Assembly: GCF_039908635.1 (NCBI RefSeq)
Contig: NZ_CP150918.1
Location: 2,785,001-2,849,000, forward strand
DNA: 64,000 nt
Reading direction: 5' to 3'
Source: Pseudomonas purpurea
Lineage (GTDB): Bacteria > Pseudomonadota > Gammaproteobacteria > Pseudomonadales > Pseudomonadaceae
How positions within the stretch are numbered: the stretch's first letter is position 1; each line of letters begins with the position of its first letter. A model generated the notes under the pieces. The model saw only the letters and a list, made by a program, of their open reading frames with translations. It had not been told where the DNA came from and searched no databases. A program made the position numbers and the translations under genes. This document shows positions 36,599 through 46,084 of this stretch, piece by piece.

Positions 36599-36618
36599 AA
36601 CTGTATGTTCGTACAGTT
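36599..36618 (+). promoter_or_regulatory. LexA box
   Basis: AACTGTATGTTCGTACAGTT is a dyad with perfect 7-bp arms and the CTG-N10-CAG core. It lies 17 bp before the umuD start and 62 bp from the SRAP start. SOS control of umuDC is therefore expected. Confidence 0.9.
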
Positions 36619-36635
36619 TTTGTAAAAGGTGCGTC

Positions 36636-37061
36636 ATGAGCTTTTCAATTCTAGGTCCAATTTCAGAAGGCGGCGTGAAGCTGCCTTTCTGCTCTTTCCA
36701 GGTGCCAGCCGGTTTTCCGTCGCCGGCAGCCGATCACATCGAGCAGCACATCTCATTGGATGAGGTCTTGAACATCCGCGCGCCGCACGTCTACCTGGTC
36801 GCCATCACCGGCGAAAGCATGCAGGGCGCCGGCATTCTCGAGGGTGACCTGGCGGTGGTTGATCGTTCGATTGAACCCGCTCATGGCCACATCGTGGTGG
36901 CACTGCTGAACAATGACCCGGTCTGCAAGCGCCTGTGCAAGCGTGGTGCGGAGCTGATCCTACTGTCGGAAAACCCCAAGTACCCGGCCCGTTACATCCT
37001 TGAAGGCGACGATCTGACGATCTGGGGCGTGATCACCAACACCGTGCGCAGCCATGTCTAA
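36636..37061 (+). CDS. umuD: UmuD-like SOS mutagenesis protein (LexA-type autoprotease)
   Basis: 141 residues. C-terminal S24 peptidase fold with the catalytic Ser in VAITGESMQGAGI and the Lys in DPVCKRLCKRG. The N-terminal segment (PFCSFQVPAGFPSPAADHIE) resembles the UmuD cleavage region. RecA-stimulated self-cleavage makes UmuD', the partner of UmuC in polymerase V. The stop overlaps the umuC start by 8 bp, and a LexA box precedes the gene. Confidence 0.93.
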   Translation: MSFSILGPISEGGVKLPFCSFQVPAGFPSPAADHIEQHISLDEVLNIRAPHVYLVAITGESMQGAGILEGDLAVVDRSIEPAHGHIVVALLNNDPVCKRLCKRGAELILLSENPKYPARYILEGDDLTIWGVITNTVRSHV

Positions 37062-38334
37062 GCGTCAGGAGCCGGTGTTCGCGCTGATCGACTGCAACAG
37101 CTTCTATGCCAGTTGTGAGCGGGTGTTTCGCCCGGACCTGGTCAAGGTGCCAATTGTGGTGTTGAGCAACAACGACGGCTGTGTGATTGCGCGCAGCTAC
37201 GATGCCAAGCCGTTCATCAAAATGGGCGAGCCGTACTTCCAGATCAAGCACAAGCTCGAGCAGCACGGCATCGTCCCGTTTTCGTCCAACTACGCGCTGT
37301 ACGGAGACATGAGCGAAAGGGTGATGAGCCTGATTGAAGCCATGGTGCCGGCGGTCGAGGTGTACAGCATCGACGAAGCCTTCGCCGATCTGACCGGCAT
37401 GACCGAGTTGGATGCGTTCGGCCAGCGGATTCGCGCCCAGGTGCTGCGCTGCACCAGCATCCCGGTCGGTGTTGGTATTGCCCACACCAAGACCTTGGCC
37501 AAGCTGGCCAACCACACGGCGAAGCGTCTGCAGGTGCAAACCGGCGGGGTAGTCAACATCTGCGATGCCGCCAAGCGTGACTGGGTGCTGCGCAACACCG
37601 ACGTGGCCGAGGTTTGGGGCGTCGGGCGCCGGATGAAACTGCACCTGGACACCTTGGGCATCAAGACAGCAATGGACCTGGCCAAAGCCGATCCGTGGAT
37701 GTTGCGCAAGAAGTTCAGCGTGGTGATCGAGAAGACCGCCCGGGAACTGGCTGGCACCCCGTGCCTGGAATTGGATGAACCCGACCCACCGAAGCAGGAG
37801 ATCTGCTGTAGCCGCATGTTCGGCAAGCGCCTGAAGGAGTTGTCGCCCATCAAGGAGGCGGTGGCCACCTACATGATGCGCGCCTCGGAAAAGCTCCGCG
37901 CTCAGGGCTCGCAGTGCAGGAAGATCCGCGTGAGCATCCGCACCGGCATGTTCAATCCGGAGGAAGCCAAGTACGCCAACGGTGTGGTGGTCGACCTGCC
38001 GTACCCGACCGACGACGTGCGGCTGCTGACCAGGGCGGCGGTCGATGCGCTCGAGCATGTCTTCAGGCCGGGATTCAATTACAGCAAGGCCGAGGTAATG
38101 TTGCTGAGCCTGTGCCAGCCGGGCGAATTCACCGAGGATCTGTTCGCCGCGTCACAGCCGGGTGCTTCGACCAAGCTGATGGGGGTACTGGATCAGATCA
38201 ACGGCCGCTGGGGCAGGGGGACGCTTCGCTCTGCCAGCGTGCCGAGCCATCCGGATTGGGCTATGCGACGTGAAATGATGAGCCCGAGCTATACGACTCG
38301 GCTTGATCAGCTGTGGCAGGTTTCATGCAGATGA
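37054..38334 (+). CDS. umuC: UmuC-like Y-family DNA polymerase
   Basis: 426 residues, normal length. Y-family motifs: ALIDCNSFYASCERVF (first Asp), VLSNNDGCVIARSYDAK, VYSIDEAFADLTG (catalytic Asp-Glu), GVGIAHTKTLAKLANH and the helix-hairpin part WGVGRRMKLHL. The C-terminal little-finger region and a possible clamp-binding stretch follow. It copies past DNA lesions with low fidelity under SOS. The pair looks intact and could raise mutation rates in this accessory region, as rulAB-like operons do. Confidence 0.93.
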   Translation: MSKRQEPVFALIDCNSFYASCERVFRPDLVKVPIVVLSNNDGCVIARSYDAKPFIKMGEPYFQIKHKLEQHGIVPFSSNYALYGDMSERVMSLIEAMVPAVEVYSIDEAFADLTGMTELDAFGQRIRAQVLRCTSIPVGVGIAHTKTLAKLANHTAKRLQVQTGGVVNICDAAKRDWVLRNTDVAEVWGVGRRMKLHLDTLGIKTAMDLAKADPWMLRKKFSVVIEKTARELAGTPCLELDEPDPPKQEICCSRMFGKRLKELSPIKEAVATYMMRASEKLRAQGSQCRKIRVSIRTGMFNPEEAKYANGVVVDLPYPTDDVRLLTRAAVDALEHVFRPGFNYSKAEVMLLSLCQPGEFTEDLFAASQPGASTKLMGVLDQINGRWGRGTLRSASVPSHPDWAMRREMMSPSYTTRLDQLWQVSCR

Positions 38335-38516
38335 CGGGAGCGGCGGTGTTAGGGCGGGAGAGGAGGAGCAACCTATGCTCGCTCTGAGCCCCAATCCAAA
38401 GTATTGATTGAATGGCTGTTATCGACCCAAAGCGGACGTTAGCCAAGGTCTGCTTTCAGTCAATATTCGCTTTCCTGTAAAAGTAGGATTGATTAGGATA
38501 ACTGTCCACTTAAAGA

Positions 38517-38996
38517 ATGACGTCCATGAATATTCGCCAAAAAGAAGTGTGCGATAATCCTACTCTAGGTGCACTGTGGGAGAGGTCGGTACGTGCCACT
38601 CATGATTTCCTGAATGAGGATCACATCCAGCGCTTGCGGTACCTCGTCCAAGAAAGTTATCTGCTTATGCCTGAACTCGAAGTATGGGTTTACGAAGACG
38701 GTATTGGAATTGCTGGCTTCATCGCCACCAGTGGCCACAATGTAGAAATGCTGTTTATCGACGCGGATAGGCGCGGCCAAGGCATTGGCCGAATACTGCT
38801 GGATCATGCACGTGCTCGGCACCCTACCCTAAGTGTCGATGTTAATGAGCAAAACCCACAAGGCGTGGGGTTCTACGAACATTATGGCTTTATACAAACC
38901 GGACGCTCACCTTTAGATAACGAAGGCAACCCTTTTCCGTTATTGCATATGGCGTTGAGAACACAACAAAAAATAGAGACGATACAAAATGCTTGA
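38517..38996 (+). CDS. GNAT family N-acetyltransferase (YjaB-like)
   Basis: 159 residues. GNAT core with VEMLFIDADRRGQGIGRILL (acetyl-CoA loop RGQGIG) and the late NPQGVGFYEHYGF. The N-terminal ATHDFLNEDHIQRL matches YjaB-type enzymes. Substrate unknown. Its end overlaps the next gene by 8 bp, so they are translationally coupled. An ATG nine bases downstream is an equally good start. Confidence 0.82.
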   Translation: MTSMNIRQKEVCDNPTLGALWERSVRATHDFLNEDHIQRLRYLVQESYLLMPELEVWVYEDGIGIAGFIATSGHNVEMLFIDADRRGQGIGRILLDHARARHPTLSVDVNEQNPQGVGFYEHYGFIQTGRSPLDNEGNPFPLLHMALRTQQKIETIQNA

Positions 38997-39492
38997 GTTA
39001 TTAAAGGGGGAAAGTCAAGGTGTGAGGGTTAGGCCTCGCTGGCCATCATCAAAAGTATTAATCGAACAAAGCACCTTTATTAAGATGATCGAGGCTCAGT
39101 CAATGCTGCCTCCGTCAATTCGTTTGCTTATCGTCCGAGGGTATGAAAGCAAAAGCAGTAACCTTGGTTTCTTTCGAATATTATCGCGATGGTTAGGTAT
39201 CAGAGTATTTTGCACCTTTTATCCAGAAAGGAAGAATGAAGTAAGCGATATATTCGGATCTAACGGGCATGACGTAGACGGAACACATGTCGATGTGTCT
39301 ATTGTATTGAATGGAAAAAGATTACGATTTCTACCATTTGGCGTATTTACGTCATTAACTCGGCAAAAGGCAGTCGCAGCGGAGCACCTTGTTGTTATTC
39401 ATGTGGTCAAGGATGCATTGAGACAATGCGGCTTTGAAATTCATAAAAATCAAACAGAAAGCATGCAGATTCACTGCGACTACAAAGGATAG
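38989..39492 (+). CDS. Hypothetical protein, weakly M15 peptidase-like
   Basis: 167 residues, AT-rich, coupled to the acetyltransferase upstream. The pattern LLIVRGYESKSSNLGF followed by NGHDVDGTHVDVSIVLNGKR resembles the zinc-site region of D-Ala-D-Ala dipeptidase-type proteins (His ... Asp). The spacing is not exact, so the match is only a hint. It could act on a small amide or peptide together with the acetyltransferase. Confidence 0.4.
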   Translation: MLELLKGESQGVRVRPRWPSSKVLIEQSTFIKMIEAQSMLPPSIRLLIVRGYESKSSNLGFFRILSRWLGIRVFCTFYPERKNEVSDIFGSNGHDVDGTHVDVSIVLNGKRLRFLPFGVFTSLTRQKAVAAEHLVVIHVVKDALRQCGFEIHKNQTESMQIHCDYKG

Positions 39493-39725
39493 AGCAACAC
39501 CATTAACTAATCGTTCTTGCAACAAGCTGTCCCATAATCATTGCTCTTCCGATTTGGGGCGAAGCGTACCGAGCCGAACGTCCGCTTTTGTCCCAGAGTG
39601 TGTAAAAACACAACTACGCTCAAAAAACCTGTATCGAATTTTTATTTCGTTGTACGTTGAAGGCGCTGGCGGCCTTGAACTGAATGATGACCGTCCCGGG
39701 CTACAACACTCGCAAAGGAATGCAC

Positions 39726-40343
39726 ATGATCGATGCTCCCGCCGTTTTGACAGTCTTTTTGGTTTACCTGGCCGGTGTCGTTATTCCAGGGCCAAATTTC
39801 GTTGCAGTAGTCCACAAAGCGGTAGCTGCTACGCGGTCAGAAGCTTTGGCCTTGGTAGCAGGCATCGTATTGGTCAATTTATTCTGGGCCACCTGTGCAA
39901 TTGCAGGTATCGGCGTTGTATTTGCTGCGTTCCCTTGGGCGGCGCTGATCGTAAAAGTTCTGGGGGCAGCCTATCTGATGTGGTTTGGATTCCGACTGCT
40001 GCTCAAGGCCGGGAAGAGCGCGCTTGCCCCCTGTAATAATGCGGTCGTCAGAAACTTTCGGCAGTCATTCATTCAGGGGGTTGTTACGAACATTGGCAAC
40101 CCTAAATCCATGGCCTTCTATGCCGCTATTTTCTCAGCGGCAGCCCCCACCCACGTTTCACCAAGCACGTTTTTGTCGATGCTGGCAGTCGTAGTGATGG
40201 TTTCGATGACTTGGTATGGAGTGGTCGCAATCGCTCTTTCGCAACCTGAGATCGCTTCAGCGTATCGAAGGAGGAAAAAAGCTATTGATCGATTATGCGG
40301 TGGTTTGATTTTGTCTCTAGGGGTCCGGCAGCTGGTTCAATAA
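39726..40343 (+). CDS. LysE-family amino-acid exporter
   Basis: 205 residues from the ATG at 39726 (AAGGA upstream). Six hydrophobic segments and the RhtB/LysE signature GVVIPGPNFVAVVHKAVAAT near the N-terminus; NIGNPKSMAFYAAIF in the middle. Such proteins export amino acids or homoserine lactone-like molecules. The gene before it is separated by about 230 bp, and an IS fragment follows. Confidence 0.88.
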   Translation: MIDAPAVLTVFLVYLAGVVIPGPNFVAVVHKAVAATRSEALALVAGIVLVNLFWATCAIAGIGVVFAAFPWAALIVKVLGAAYLMWFGFRLLLKAGKSALAPCNNAVVRNFRQSFIQGVVTNIGNPKSMAFYAAIFSAAAPTHVSPSTFLSMLAVVVMVSMTWYGVVAIALSQPEIASAYRRRKKAIDRLCGGLILSLGVRQLVQ

Positions 40344-40412
40344 GTCTACGATTGAGTATCTATCCAGCCCGAAAACCCTTGCTATGATTTCTGAGGATTT
40401 CATCGCAAGGGG

Positions 40413-40809
<397 letters not shown>

Positions 40810-40943
40810 TTAGGCACGACTTCGTCCTTACCGCTAAAGCGGCTATACATTGGAGCGGAGAGGGAGGTATCGTCCGCCCCGGACAAATAGAAGCTGCGAC
40901 GTGGTCGTTTGAGCGCGGTCACTCAATATTAAGGATTGATCTT

Positions 40944-41351
40944 GTGCCGAATTCAGTGATTATTAAGAGAAAGGTATTGTTCGGTGACTGCGATCCTGAA
41001 GGGGTGGTCTATACACCCAGGTTCTCGTACTTTGTTGTCGAGGCTGTTCATGATGCGCTTACTGTGTGGCTTGCCGGTCCCGGACTAAGAACCCTGCTAG
41101 GCTTTGATCTACTGCCTCCAGCAAGGGCCTTCTCGCTAGAGTTTCTTCATCCGGTCACTTGGGACGACGAGCTTTCGATGAAAGTAAGTGTTTCCAGTGT
41201 TGGGCTTCACTCGTTCACCTTTATAGTCGAGGGTCATGTAGCGCCAGATGTCATGGCATTTACTTCTAGCCTTACACACGTTTGCATCTCGCCGGTCACT
41301 AGGAAAGTTATTGAAGTTCCTGAGCAACTTAGGGTGCTTCTCCAATCTTGA
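40944..41351 (+). CDS. Acyl-CoA thioesterase, hotdog fold (4HBT-like)
   Basis: 135 residues from a GTG at 40944 with AAGGA at 8 nt. The hotdog signature VLFGDCDPEGVVYTPRFSYF contains the conserved Asp of 4-hydroxybenzoyl-CoA thioesterases. It continues LEFLHPVTWDDELSMKVSVS, which is normal for the family. The substrate is unknown. A longer frame upstream only reads out of IS junk. It is probably an orphan brought in with the island. Confidence 0.7.
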   Translation: MPNSVIIKRKVLFGDCDPEGVVYTPRFSYFVVEAVHDALTVWLAGPGLRTLLGFDLLPPARAFSLEFLHPVTWDDELSMKVSVSSVGLHSFTFIVEGHVAPDVMAFTSSLTHVCISPVTRKVIEVPEQLRVLLQS

Positions 41352-41419
41352 GCGTTGTAGTTCCTCGGGCGAGACACCGTGATCACCGGGCACTAAGTGG
41401 TGCTGCTTTGAGATAAACT

Positions 41420-41580
41420 TCATGCAGCCACCTGCTGCCATTCTTGGCGCAACGCTTCCTGAATCGCTTCAACGACCCGAAGCAGAAACGTGTATTCGTG
41501 GCTTTCTTCGAAAGCATGCTGCGCACCGGGTAGTGCCACTCTTCGCCGAAGAGCTCGGTCATTAGCTCGCTGTGGTGTCA
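41420..41580 (-). pseudogene. Fragment of an unidentified small gene
   Basis: A frame without a clear start ends at the TGA at 41420. It reads LPGAQHAFEESHEYTFLLRV, then VEAIQEALRQEWQQVAA, a coding-like helical C-terminus. It follows the next gene directly. An alternative frame with an ATG (MTELFGEEWHYPVRSM) begins the same stretch, so a frameshift is likely. Confidence 0.35.
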
Positions 41581-41862
41581 GCACTCGTTTGTTGATTCGA
41601 TGTTGCGCCGGTCGTCGACCCGGTTGAACAGCCGGCGTGCGTCTTCTGTGTCAAGGCGACCTTCCTCCCGGTCCGACAAGTTTCGGTCGCGCCGTCGTTC
41701 AAGTACGCATTTGATGGCCAGGTTTTCCAGTGTATCGTCGGTGAACCGGGTGCTGCTGATCCCGCGATCAAGGCAATTGAGTACGTACTGCGCATCGCAG
41801 TTGCTGACGAACTCGGCAACCGTGCGCGGCCCCATGCCATTCCCGTATTCGCCATGAAAACA
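41578..41862 (-). CDS. Hypothetical protein, 5' end cut by MITE
   Basis: About 85-95 residues. The frame MGPRTVAEFVSNCDAQYVLN, CLDRGISSTRFTDDTLENLA and the charged end (RRRDRNLSDREEGRLDTED) looks coding. The upstream end runs into MITE copy 2 only a few codons before the first ATG, so the natural N-terminus may be lost. No family recognised. Confidence 0.45.
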   Translation of the reverse strand, partial: CFHGEYGNGMGPRTVAEFVSNCDAQYVLNCLDRGISSTRFTDDTLENLAIKCVLERRRDRNLSDREEGRLDTEDARRLFNRVDDRRNIESTNEC

Positions 41863-41866
41863 TTAT

Positions 41867-42006
41867 GCTCTGTACGAAAACTGCCTGCGTGTCGATCATG
41901 CTGCGTTAAAAACAGGCTCGGAATGCTCATTTACAACCCGTAAACTCCGCTTCCTCGCCTGTTTTTGCCTTGCCTGATCGCCACTCGGCGACTTTTCGTA
42001 CAGACC
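41867..42006 (+). mobile_element. 140-bp MITE, copy 2
   Basis: The right arm is identical to copy 1. The left arm is the diverged form (GCTCTGTACGAAAACTGCCT), shared with copies 3 and 4. CTAG is at the right (42007-42010) but TATG at the left, so the left target site is mutated or lost. Confidence 0.85.
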
Positions 42007-42010
42007 CTAG

Positions 42011-42375
42011 GTGATCTTCTAAATCAGGTCGTTCTATCTTTAGATGGAGTGGGCTGAAAGTGCGTAGAGAATATACAGATAAATCAGAGAATGGTGTTTA
42101 TCCTACGATGAAGATATTAATAGTCGCACATAGCTCTAGGTATCTGTCTTTGGGTGGGCGCTTGCTTAATAGCTATGCTGATGTATCTTGATGTTTGACA
42201 AGTTAAATCCTAGGGGTGGAAGTGCTTTGAGTTGGTATCTTGTGTTCTGTTGCTTTCTAACTCGCCTGCATATCCGAAACTAAGGAGCGGTGTTGGGCAG
42301 TCAGTGATTACTGGCTGGTAGTTGGCGGCTGTCAATGTCGATTGTCGCAAATTCATAGCATGGAGCTCTCACTTA
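42011..42375. other. AT-rich leader region with no gene seen
   Basis: 365 bp with much lower GC than the core. Several -10-like TATs are present. It is the probable promoter and leader of the following orphan gene. No ORF is supported. Confidence 0.35.
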
Positions 42376-43221
42376 ATGGAACCAAGTAAATTTTACCAGA
42401 CTGCAGCAATCTATCCATCCGAAGAACTTAAGGGGAAATTGTCAGAGGTTGCTAAGGTAGTAGCCTTTGAACAAAGCAAGACAGTGAAGGCGAGGACGGG
42501 TGCGCAAGACATTCGCCCAAGAAGTACCTCGTCGATCAATGAGAACTTGATTTCTCTTCCTGAAGTTACCGCCAAAGAAAGAAAAATGGTCGAGTATACA
42601 TTGCTCTGGATTCAGCGAGTGACATTGGGTATAGCAAAGCAGCATGGCTGGAGTGAAAGCGATTGGTCAAATATCGATAAGAGAAACTCCAAAGAGTATT
42701 GGGGATTTGTCACGACGGCTATTGTTGAATGGACGCAGTGGGCGTTGATTAGTTACAACAATCAGCAAGTGGTTAACCAGAGGGATAATAGTGGTCAAAT
42801 TGAACTGTATAAAATTGTTCAAACTGCCGTTGGCTTGATTCTTGGTAAAGGGGCGAGTGATGCCATGGCGCTGTTTGCACAGCAAATGGCGATTGATACC
42901 AGTGTGCCGGTAGATAATGTGGGTACGTTTTTCTGGAATAATAAATTCAATCATCGAGAGTCGTCTCAGTGGGCGATTGGTCCAGTGATACGTGAAGATG
43001 ATGGTTACTTGAGTACGGCTTATGCCTTTACCTATATGACATACACGCAGAACAGTTGGAGGGCTCTGTTTGTCAAGTCGCATTATGAGTCGTTCGACTT
43101 GCTGGTTAAGGGGTTGGCGATTAGGTTCTTTGAGTCAGGGTGGGATCTTGTTTCTGACGCTGTTTATGAGAGGCTGAAGGACTTGCTGGAAGAGTCTATT
43201 GAGAATGCTCCGTTTCCTTAG
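42376..43221 (+). CDS. Orphan hypothetical protein, AT-rich
   Basis: 281 residues from the ATG at 42376. Soluble, with aromatic-rich helices: TLLWIQRVTLGIAKQHGWSE, FVTTAIVEWTQWALISYNNQ, LVKGLAIRFFESGWDLVSDA. A GKGASDAMALF stretch lies in the middle. There is no signal peptide and no domain I can name. Base composition differs from the core, and it stands alone between a MITE and the catalase-LodA gene. A toxin or effector is possible, but nothing proves it. Confidence 0.5.
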   Translation: MEPSKFYQTAAIYPSEELKGKLSEVAKVVAFEQSKTVKARTGAQDIRPRSTSSINENLISLPEVTAKERKMVEYTLLWIQRVTLGIAKQHGWSESDWSNIDKRNSKEYWGFVTTAIVEWTQWALISYNNQQVVNQRDNSGQIELYKIVQTAVGLILGKGASDAMALFAQQMAIDTSVPVDNVGTFFWNNKFNHRESSQWAIGPVIREDDGYLSTAYAFTYMTYTQNSWRALFVKSHYESFDLLVKGLAIRFFESGWDLVSDAVYERLKDLLEESIENAPFP

Positions 43222-43983
43222 TTCTTAACAGGTAGTTTAAGGGCTTGTACCTCTTGATAGAGGTATTCCCTCAGCACTGCATGTTGATCAGCGGCGCTTT
43301 CGAGTTAATCGATTCCGCCGCTGATCAATATAGGGAGTGGCAGTAGTCAGGGGTGCTCCATTGTTTTATTCTCCAGTTTCGCACGGTGTCTGCCTCGAGC
43401 CTGGTTCTAATTCACTCGAAAAGCTCGGTCGACGTCCTCCTGACGTAGAGCCATTTGCTCGGCCCATTCCTTGGGTACAATAGCTCACTCCTATCTCTGG
43501 TCATCTCCATCGCCAGAACCTCCTGCGGCCATAACATCAGCCAGCATGCGTCGCACTACCAGTCCTCCCGTCGACGGAATACCTTGATCAAGTTGTATCT
43601 TTAGCTGGCCGATTCTGTTGTCAGTCATTCAGCTATAGGGCAGGTGAGAAAAGTGTTAGTTTCGCTATATCAGTTTGAATCTATATAGCCTTTTCTTTCT
43701 GGCCGATGTTTTGGGCTCGGCTAGACTCGAGCTTGCTTAAGAGGTGACGCTGTAAATCGGGGCGACAAATCGACGCTGAAGTGTCAGGGCTGGATGCCAG
43801 GATTGCTTTTGTAATTGTTCGCTGGTGGCTTCTCGCAGGGCGAAAAAGGGATAGTTATTACTAGCCGGCTTGAGTGTGTAGTGTTGATTTTTTGCTGCGT
43901 AAAAATATTCATGAGGCTAAATAGTTTTCTAGTGCCCGTTGTGCGACAGATACTAATAAAATACTCATTGATGAGGTGATAGC
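43222..43983. other. Long spacer before catalase-LodA gene
   Basis: 762 bp. It holds a hairpin at 43284-43328 and a possible 45-residue minus-strand ORF (43491-43628: MTDNRIGQLKIQLDQGIPST start, no ribosome site). The last 250 bp are AT-rich and should hold the promoter of the oxidase operon. A GAGG box precedes the ATG at 43984. Confidence 0.35.
43284..43328 (+). terminator. Hairpin after orphan gene
   Basis: TTGATCAGCGGCG pairs perfectly with CGCCGCTGATCAA (13 bp) around a 19-nt loop. No T tract follows, so it may end transcription weakly or protect the 3' end. Confidence 0.5.
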
Positions 43984-46083
43984 ATGAAAGGAACTCAACA
44001 CTCTACTCTGGCAGATATCCCTTGTGACTGTGATAATGATCCGATCGGATGTTTGCGGCATATGTTTGTTGACGTTGTACAACGTGGGCGAATTGAAAAA
44101 GGTCAGTGCCCAGCGAAGCGTCCTGTTTTTCTTCGACTACATGGAGTAGCAGCAGGGCGACTTGAAGTGGTACCTGGTCTTCCTGAAGCATATCGCGTTG
44201 GAATATTTTCCGGACCTGCGAGTTACCCAGCTTGGGTACGGTTTTCCAGTGATATCCCAGATGGATACCCAGATCTCAAGACGACGGTTGGCCTTGGAGT
44301 AAAGCTGTTTGATGTTGCTGGCGAAAAAATGCTACCGCTTGATAAACATGCGCCGACGGCTGATTTTGTATTTCAAAATCATGATGTTTTTTTTGTTAAA
44401 AATGCACGTGATATGTGTAGTTTCACAAAGGCGTCAATGACAGGGAAAGAGGAATACGATAAATGGATAGAGGAAAACCCGGAAACTGACATTGTTCTTA
44501 AGGCAATGGAGAAGCGTGTACCGTCAGCGTTGACTGAAAGCTTCTGGAGTGTGATTCCATTTCGCTTTGGTATGGGGAGGTACTGTAAGTATAAAATTGA
44601 ACCGGAATTGGATTCTGTATGGCCTGAGCCTAATTACGAGGATCCGACCTATCTGAAGACCGATATGGAACGCCGTTTAAGTAGCGGTGAGGTCCGTTAT
44701 CGTTTTCTAATACAAATGCGGTTAAATCCTGAGTCAATGCCACTTGATAATGCGATGGCTCGCTGGGATGAGAAGCTTTCACCTCCTCAGCATGTAGCAA
44801 CCCTGATTTTACCAAAACAAGATATCACCGCGCGAGGGCAGGCCGCTTATGGCGAAGAACTTGCGTTCAACCCTTGGCGAACCCTCAAAGAGCATGAGCC
44901 TGTTGAGAGTCTCGCGGAGGCTCGTAAGGTTATTTATCAGGCGTCTGCCGAGTTACGACACAACGTAAACGGTCAACCAAGGGGAGAACCGGAGATTCCG
45001 CGGCCTGAAACTGTGTGGCCAGCGGGTAAAGACAGTGTAATTGTTCGAGCGGCTATTCATCCAGGTATTGGTATTGCGCGTGTCGGCAATAGCAAAGCCT
45101 CGGATGGCTTTTATATCGGACCAGAAGTCATTGAGCCAATGCCTGCGAAAGCCAGTGATATGCGTGATAGCAACGGTGCACTTAAGCGACAAGCTGCCCG
45201 CTTTAGAGTTTACGGTTACAACGCCGCTGGAGAGGTCGTTGGTGAGTTAACCAGCGATACGGCCACTATCACCTGGCAGGTACACCTGGCGAATCGCAAG
45301 GCACAGTGGTACCAGTTTCAAAATGCGCTTGATATTCCTGAAGCGGCTGAGGACGCGTTTCCACTGCGCAATGCTGATATCAAAGGAGCGGCTCGAAGTG
45401 GTTTAGCCATTGATCCGGGGGCTCGCAGCATTGCGGGTAAAGAAACAAGTGGTGTGGAGTATCAGTTCAACACAGGGGAATTCCAAGGAACCGTTGTGGA
45501 TCTTGGGGAGTTGCGGACTGATCCTGTAGGGCGACTTCTAGTGCTGGGCGGATATGGGGTTTCTGCTTCGCCTGCGGGGAAACCAATCTATGATCCCGCG
45601 AAGCCAGGCAGTTTCAACAATGCCAATGGCTGGTATGACGACACCTCTGATGGGCCTGTTACTGCGACAGTTAGTATTGCAGGTCGAGATGTTCCCGTGG
45701 ACTCTGCCTGGGTCGTTGTAGCACCACCTAATTTCGCACCTGATATTGTGGGCTGGCGAACGTTATACGATCAATTAACAGATGTATATGTTGAAGGCGG
45801 TGGGCTGCCTTTCCCTGAAATGGCTTCTTTTACCCGTGACGTGCTGCCAGCCCTGAGCCGGCTAAATAACTTGCAATGGGTGAATAAGGGGTTCGCCACG
45901 ATGTTCGGGCAAGGAGGGCAGTTCAACTTTAGTGATCCAACCTTGATTGCCAAGCTTGCACACAGACCGTCTTCTGGTGAGCCGGACACCTACGAAGAGC
46001 TACGCCGGGTGGTTTTCAATGCCTTTCGACCTGCCGACACGCAGGTAAACGAACCTCGGACCTGGCCCTTGGCTTTATGGTGA
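43984..46083 (+). CDS. Catalase-like domain fused to LodA-like oxidase, first part (frameshifted)
   Basis: 699 codons in this frame. Residues about 40-330 are a catalase-like (SrpA-type) heme domain: FLRLHGVAAGRLEVVPG with the distal His, ASYPAWVRFSSD and ADFVFQNHDVFFV with the distal Asn. From about residue 350 the LodA family begins (VRAAIHPGIGIARVGNSKAS, FYIGPEVIEPMPAKASD) and continues through GRLLVLGGYGVSAS and VVVAPPNFAPDIVGWRTLYD. LodA enzymes are quinoprotein (CTQ) amino-acid oxidases that release hydrogen peroxide. The frame stops at 46083 because of one extra T in CCCTTGG near 46069; the domain continues in the next frame. No signal peptide. Confidence 0.8.
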   Translation: MKGTQHSTLADIPCDCDNDPIGCLRHMFVDVVQRGRIEKGQCPAKRPVFLRLHGVAAGRLEVVPGLPEAYRVGIFSGPASYPAWVRFSSDIPDGYPDLKTTVGLGVKLFDVAGEKMLPLDKHAPTADFVFQNHDVFFVKNARDMCSFTKASMTGKEEYDKWIEENPETDIVLKAMEKRVPSALTESFWSVIPFRFGMGRYCKYKIEPELDSVWPEPNYEDPTYLKTDMERRLSSGEVRYRFLIQMRLNPESMPLDNAMARWDEKLSPPQHVATLILPKQDITARGQAAYGEELAFNPWRTLKEHEPVESLAEARKVIYQASAELRHNVNGQPRGEPEIPRPETVWPAGKDSVIVRAAIHPGIGIARVGNSKASDGFYIGPEVIEPMPAKASDMRDSNGALKRQAARFRVYGYNAAGEVVGELTSDTATITWQVHLANRKAQWYQFQNALDIPEAAEDAFPLRNADIKGAARSGLAIDPGARSIAGKETSGVEYQFNTGEFQGTVVDLGELRTDPVGRLLVLGGYGVSASPAGKPIYDPAKPGSFNNANGWYDDTSDGPVTATVSIAGRDVPVDSAWVVVAPPNFAPDIVGWRTLYDQLTDVYVEGGGLPFPEMASFTRDVLPALSRLNNLQWVNKGFATMFGQGGQFNFSDPTLIAKLAHRPSSGEPDTYEELRRVVFNAFRPADTQVNEPRTWPLALW

Positions 46084-46084
46084 T

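Noticed and set aside
37033..38058. A 341-codon minus-strand ORF
   Set aside because: Antisense to umuC, with no domain or ribosome site.
43491..43628. A 45-residue minus-strand ORF
   Set aside because: It lacks a ribosome site and recognisable sequence; kept only as a note within the spacer entry.
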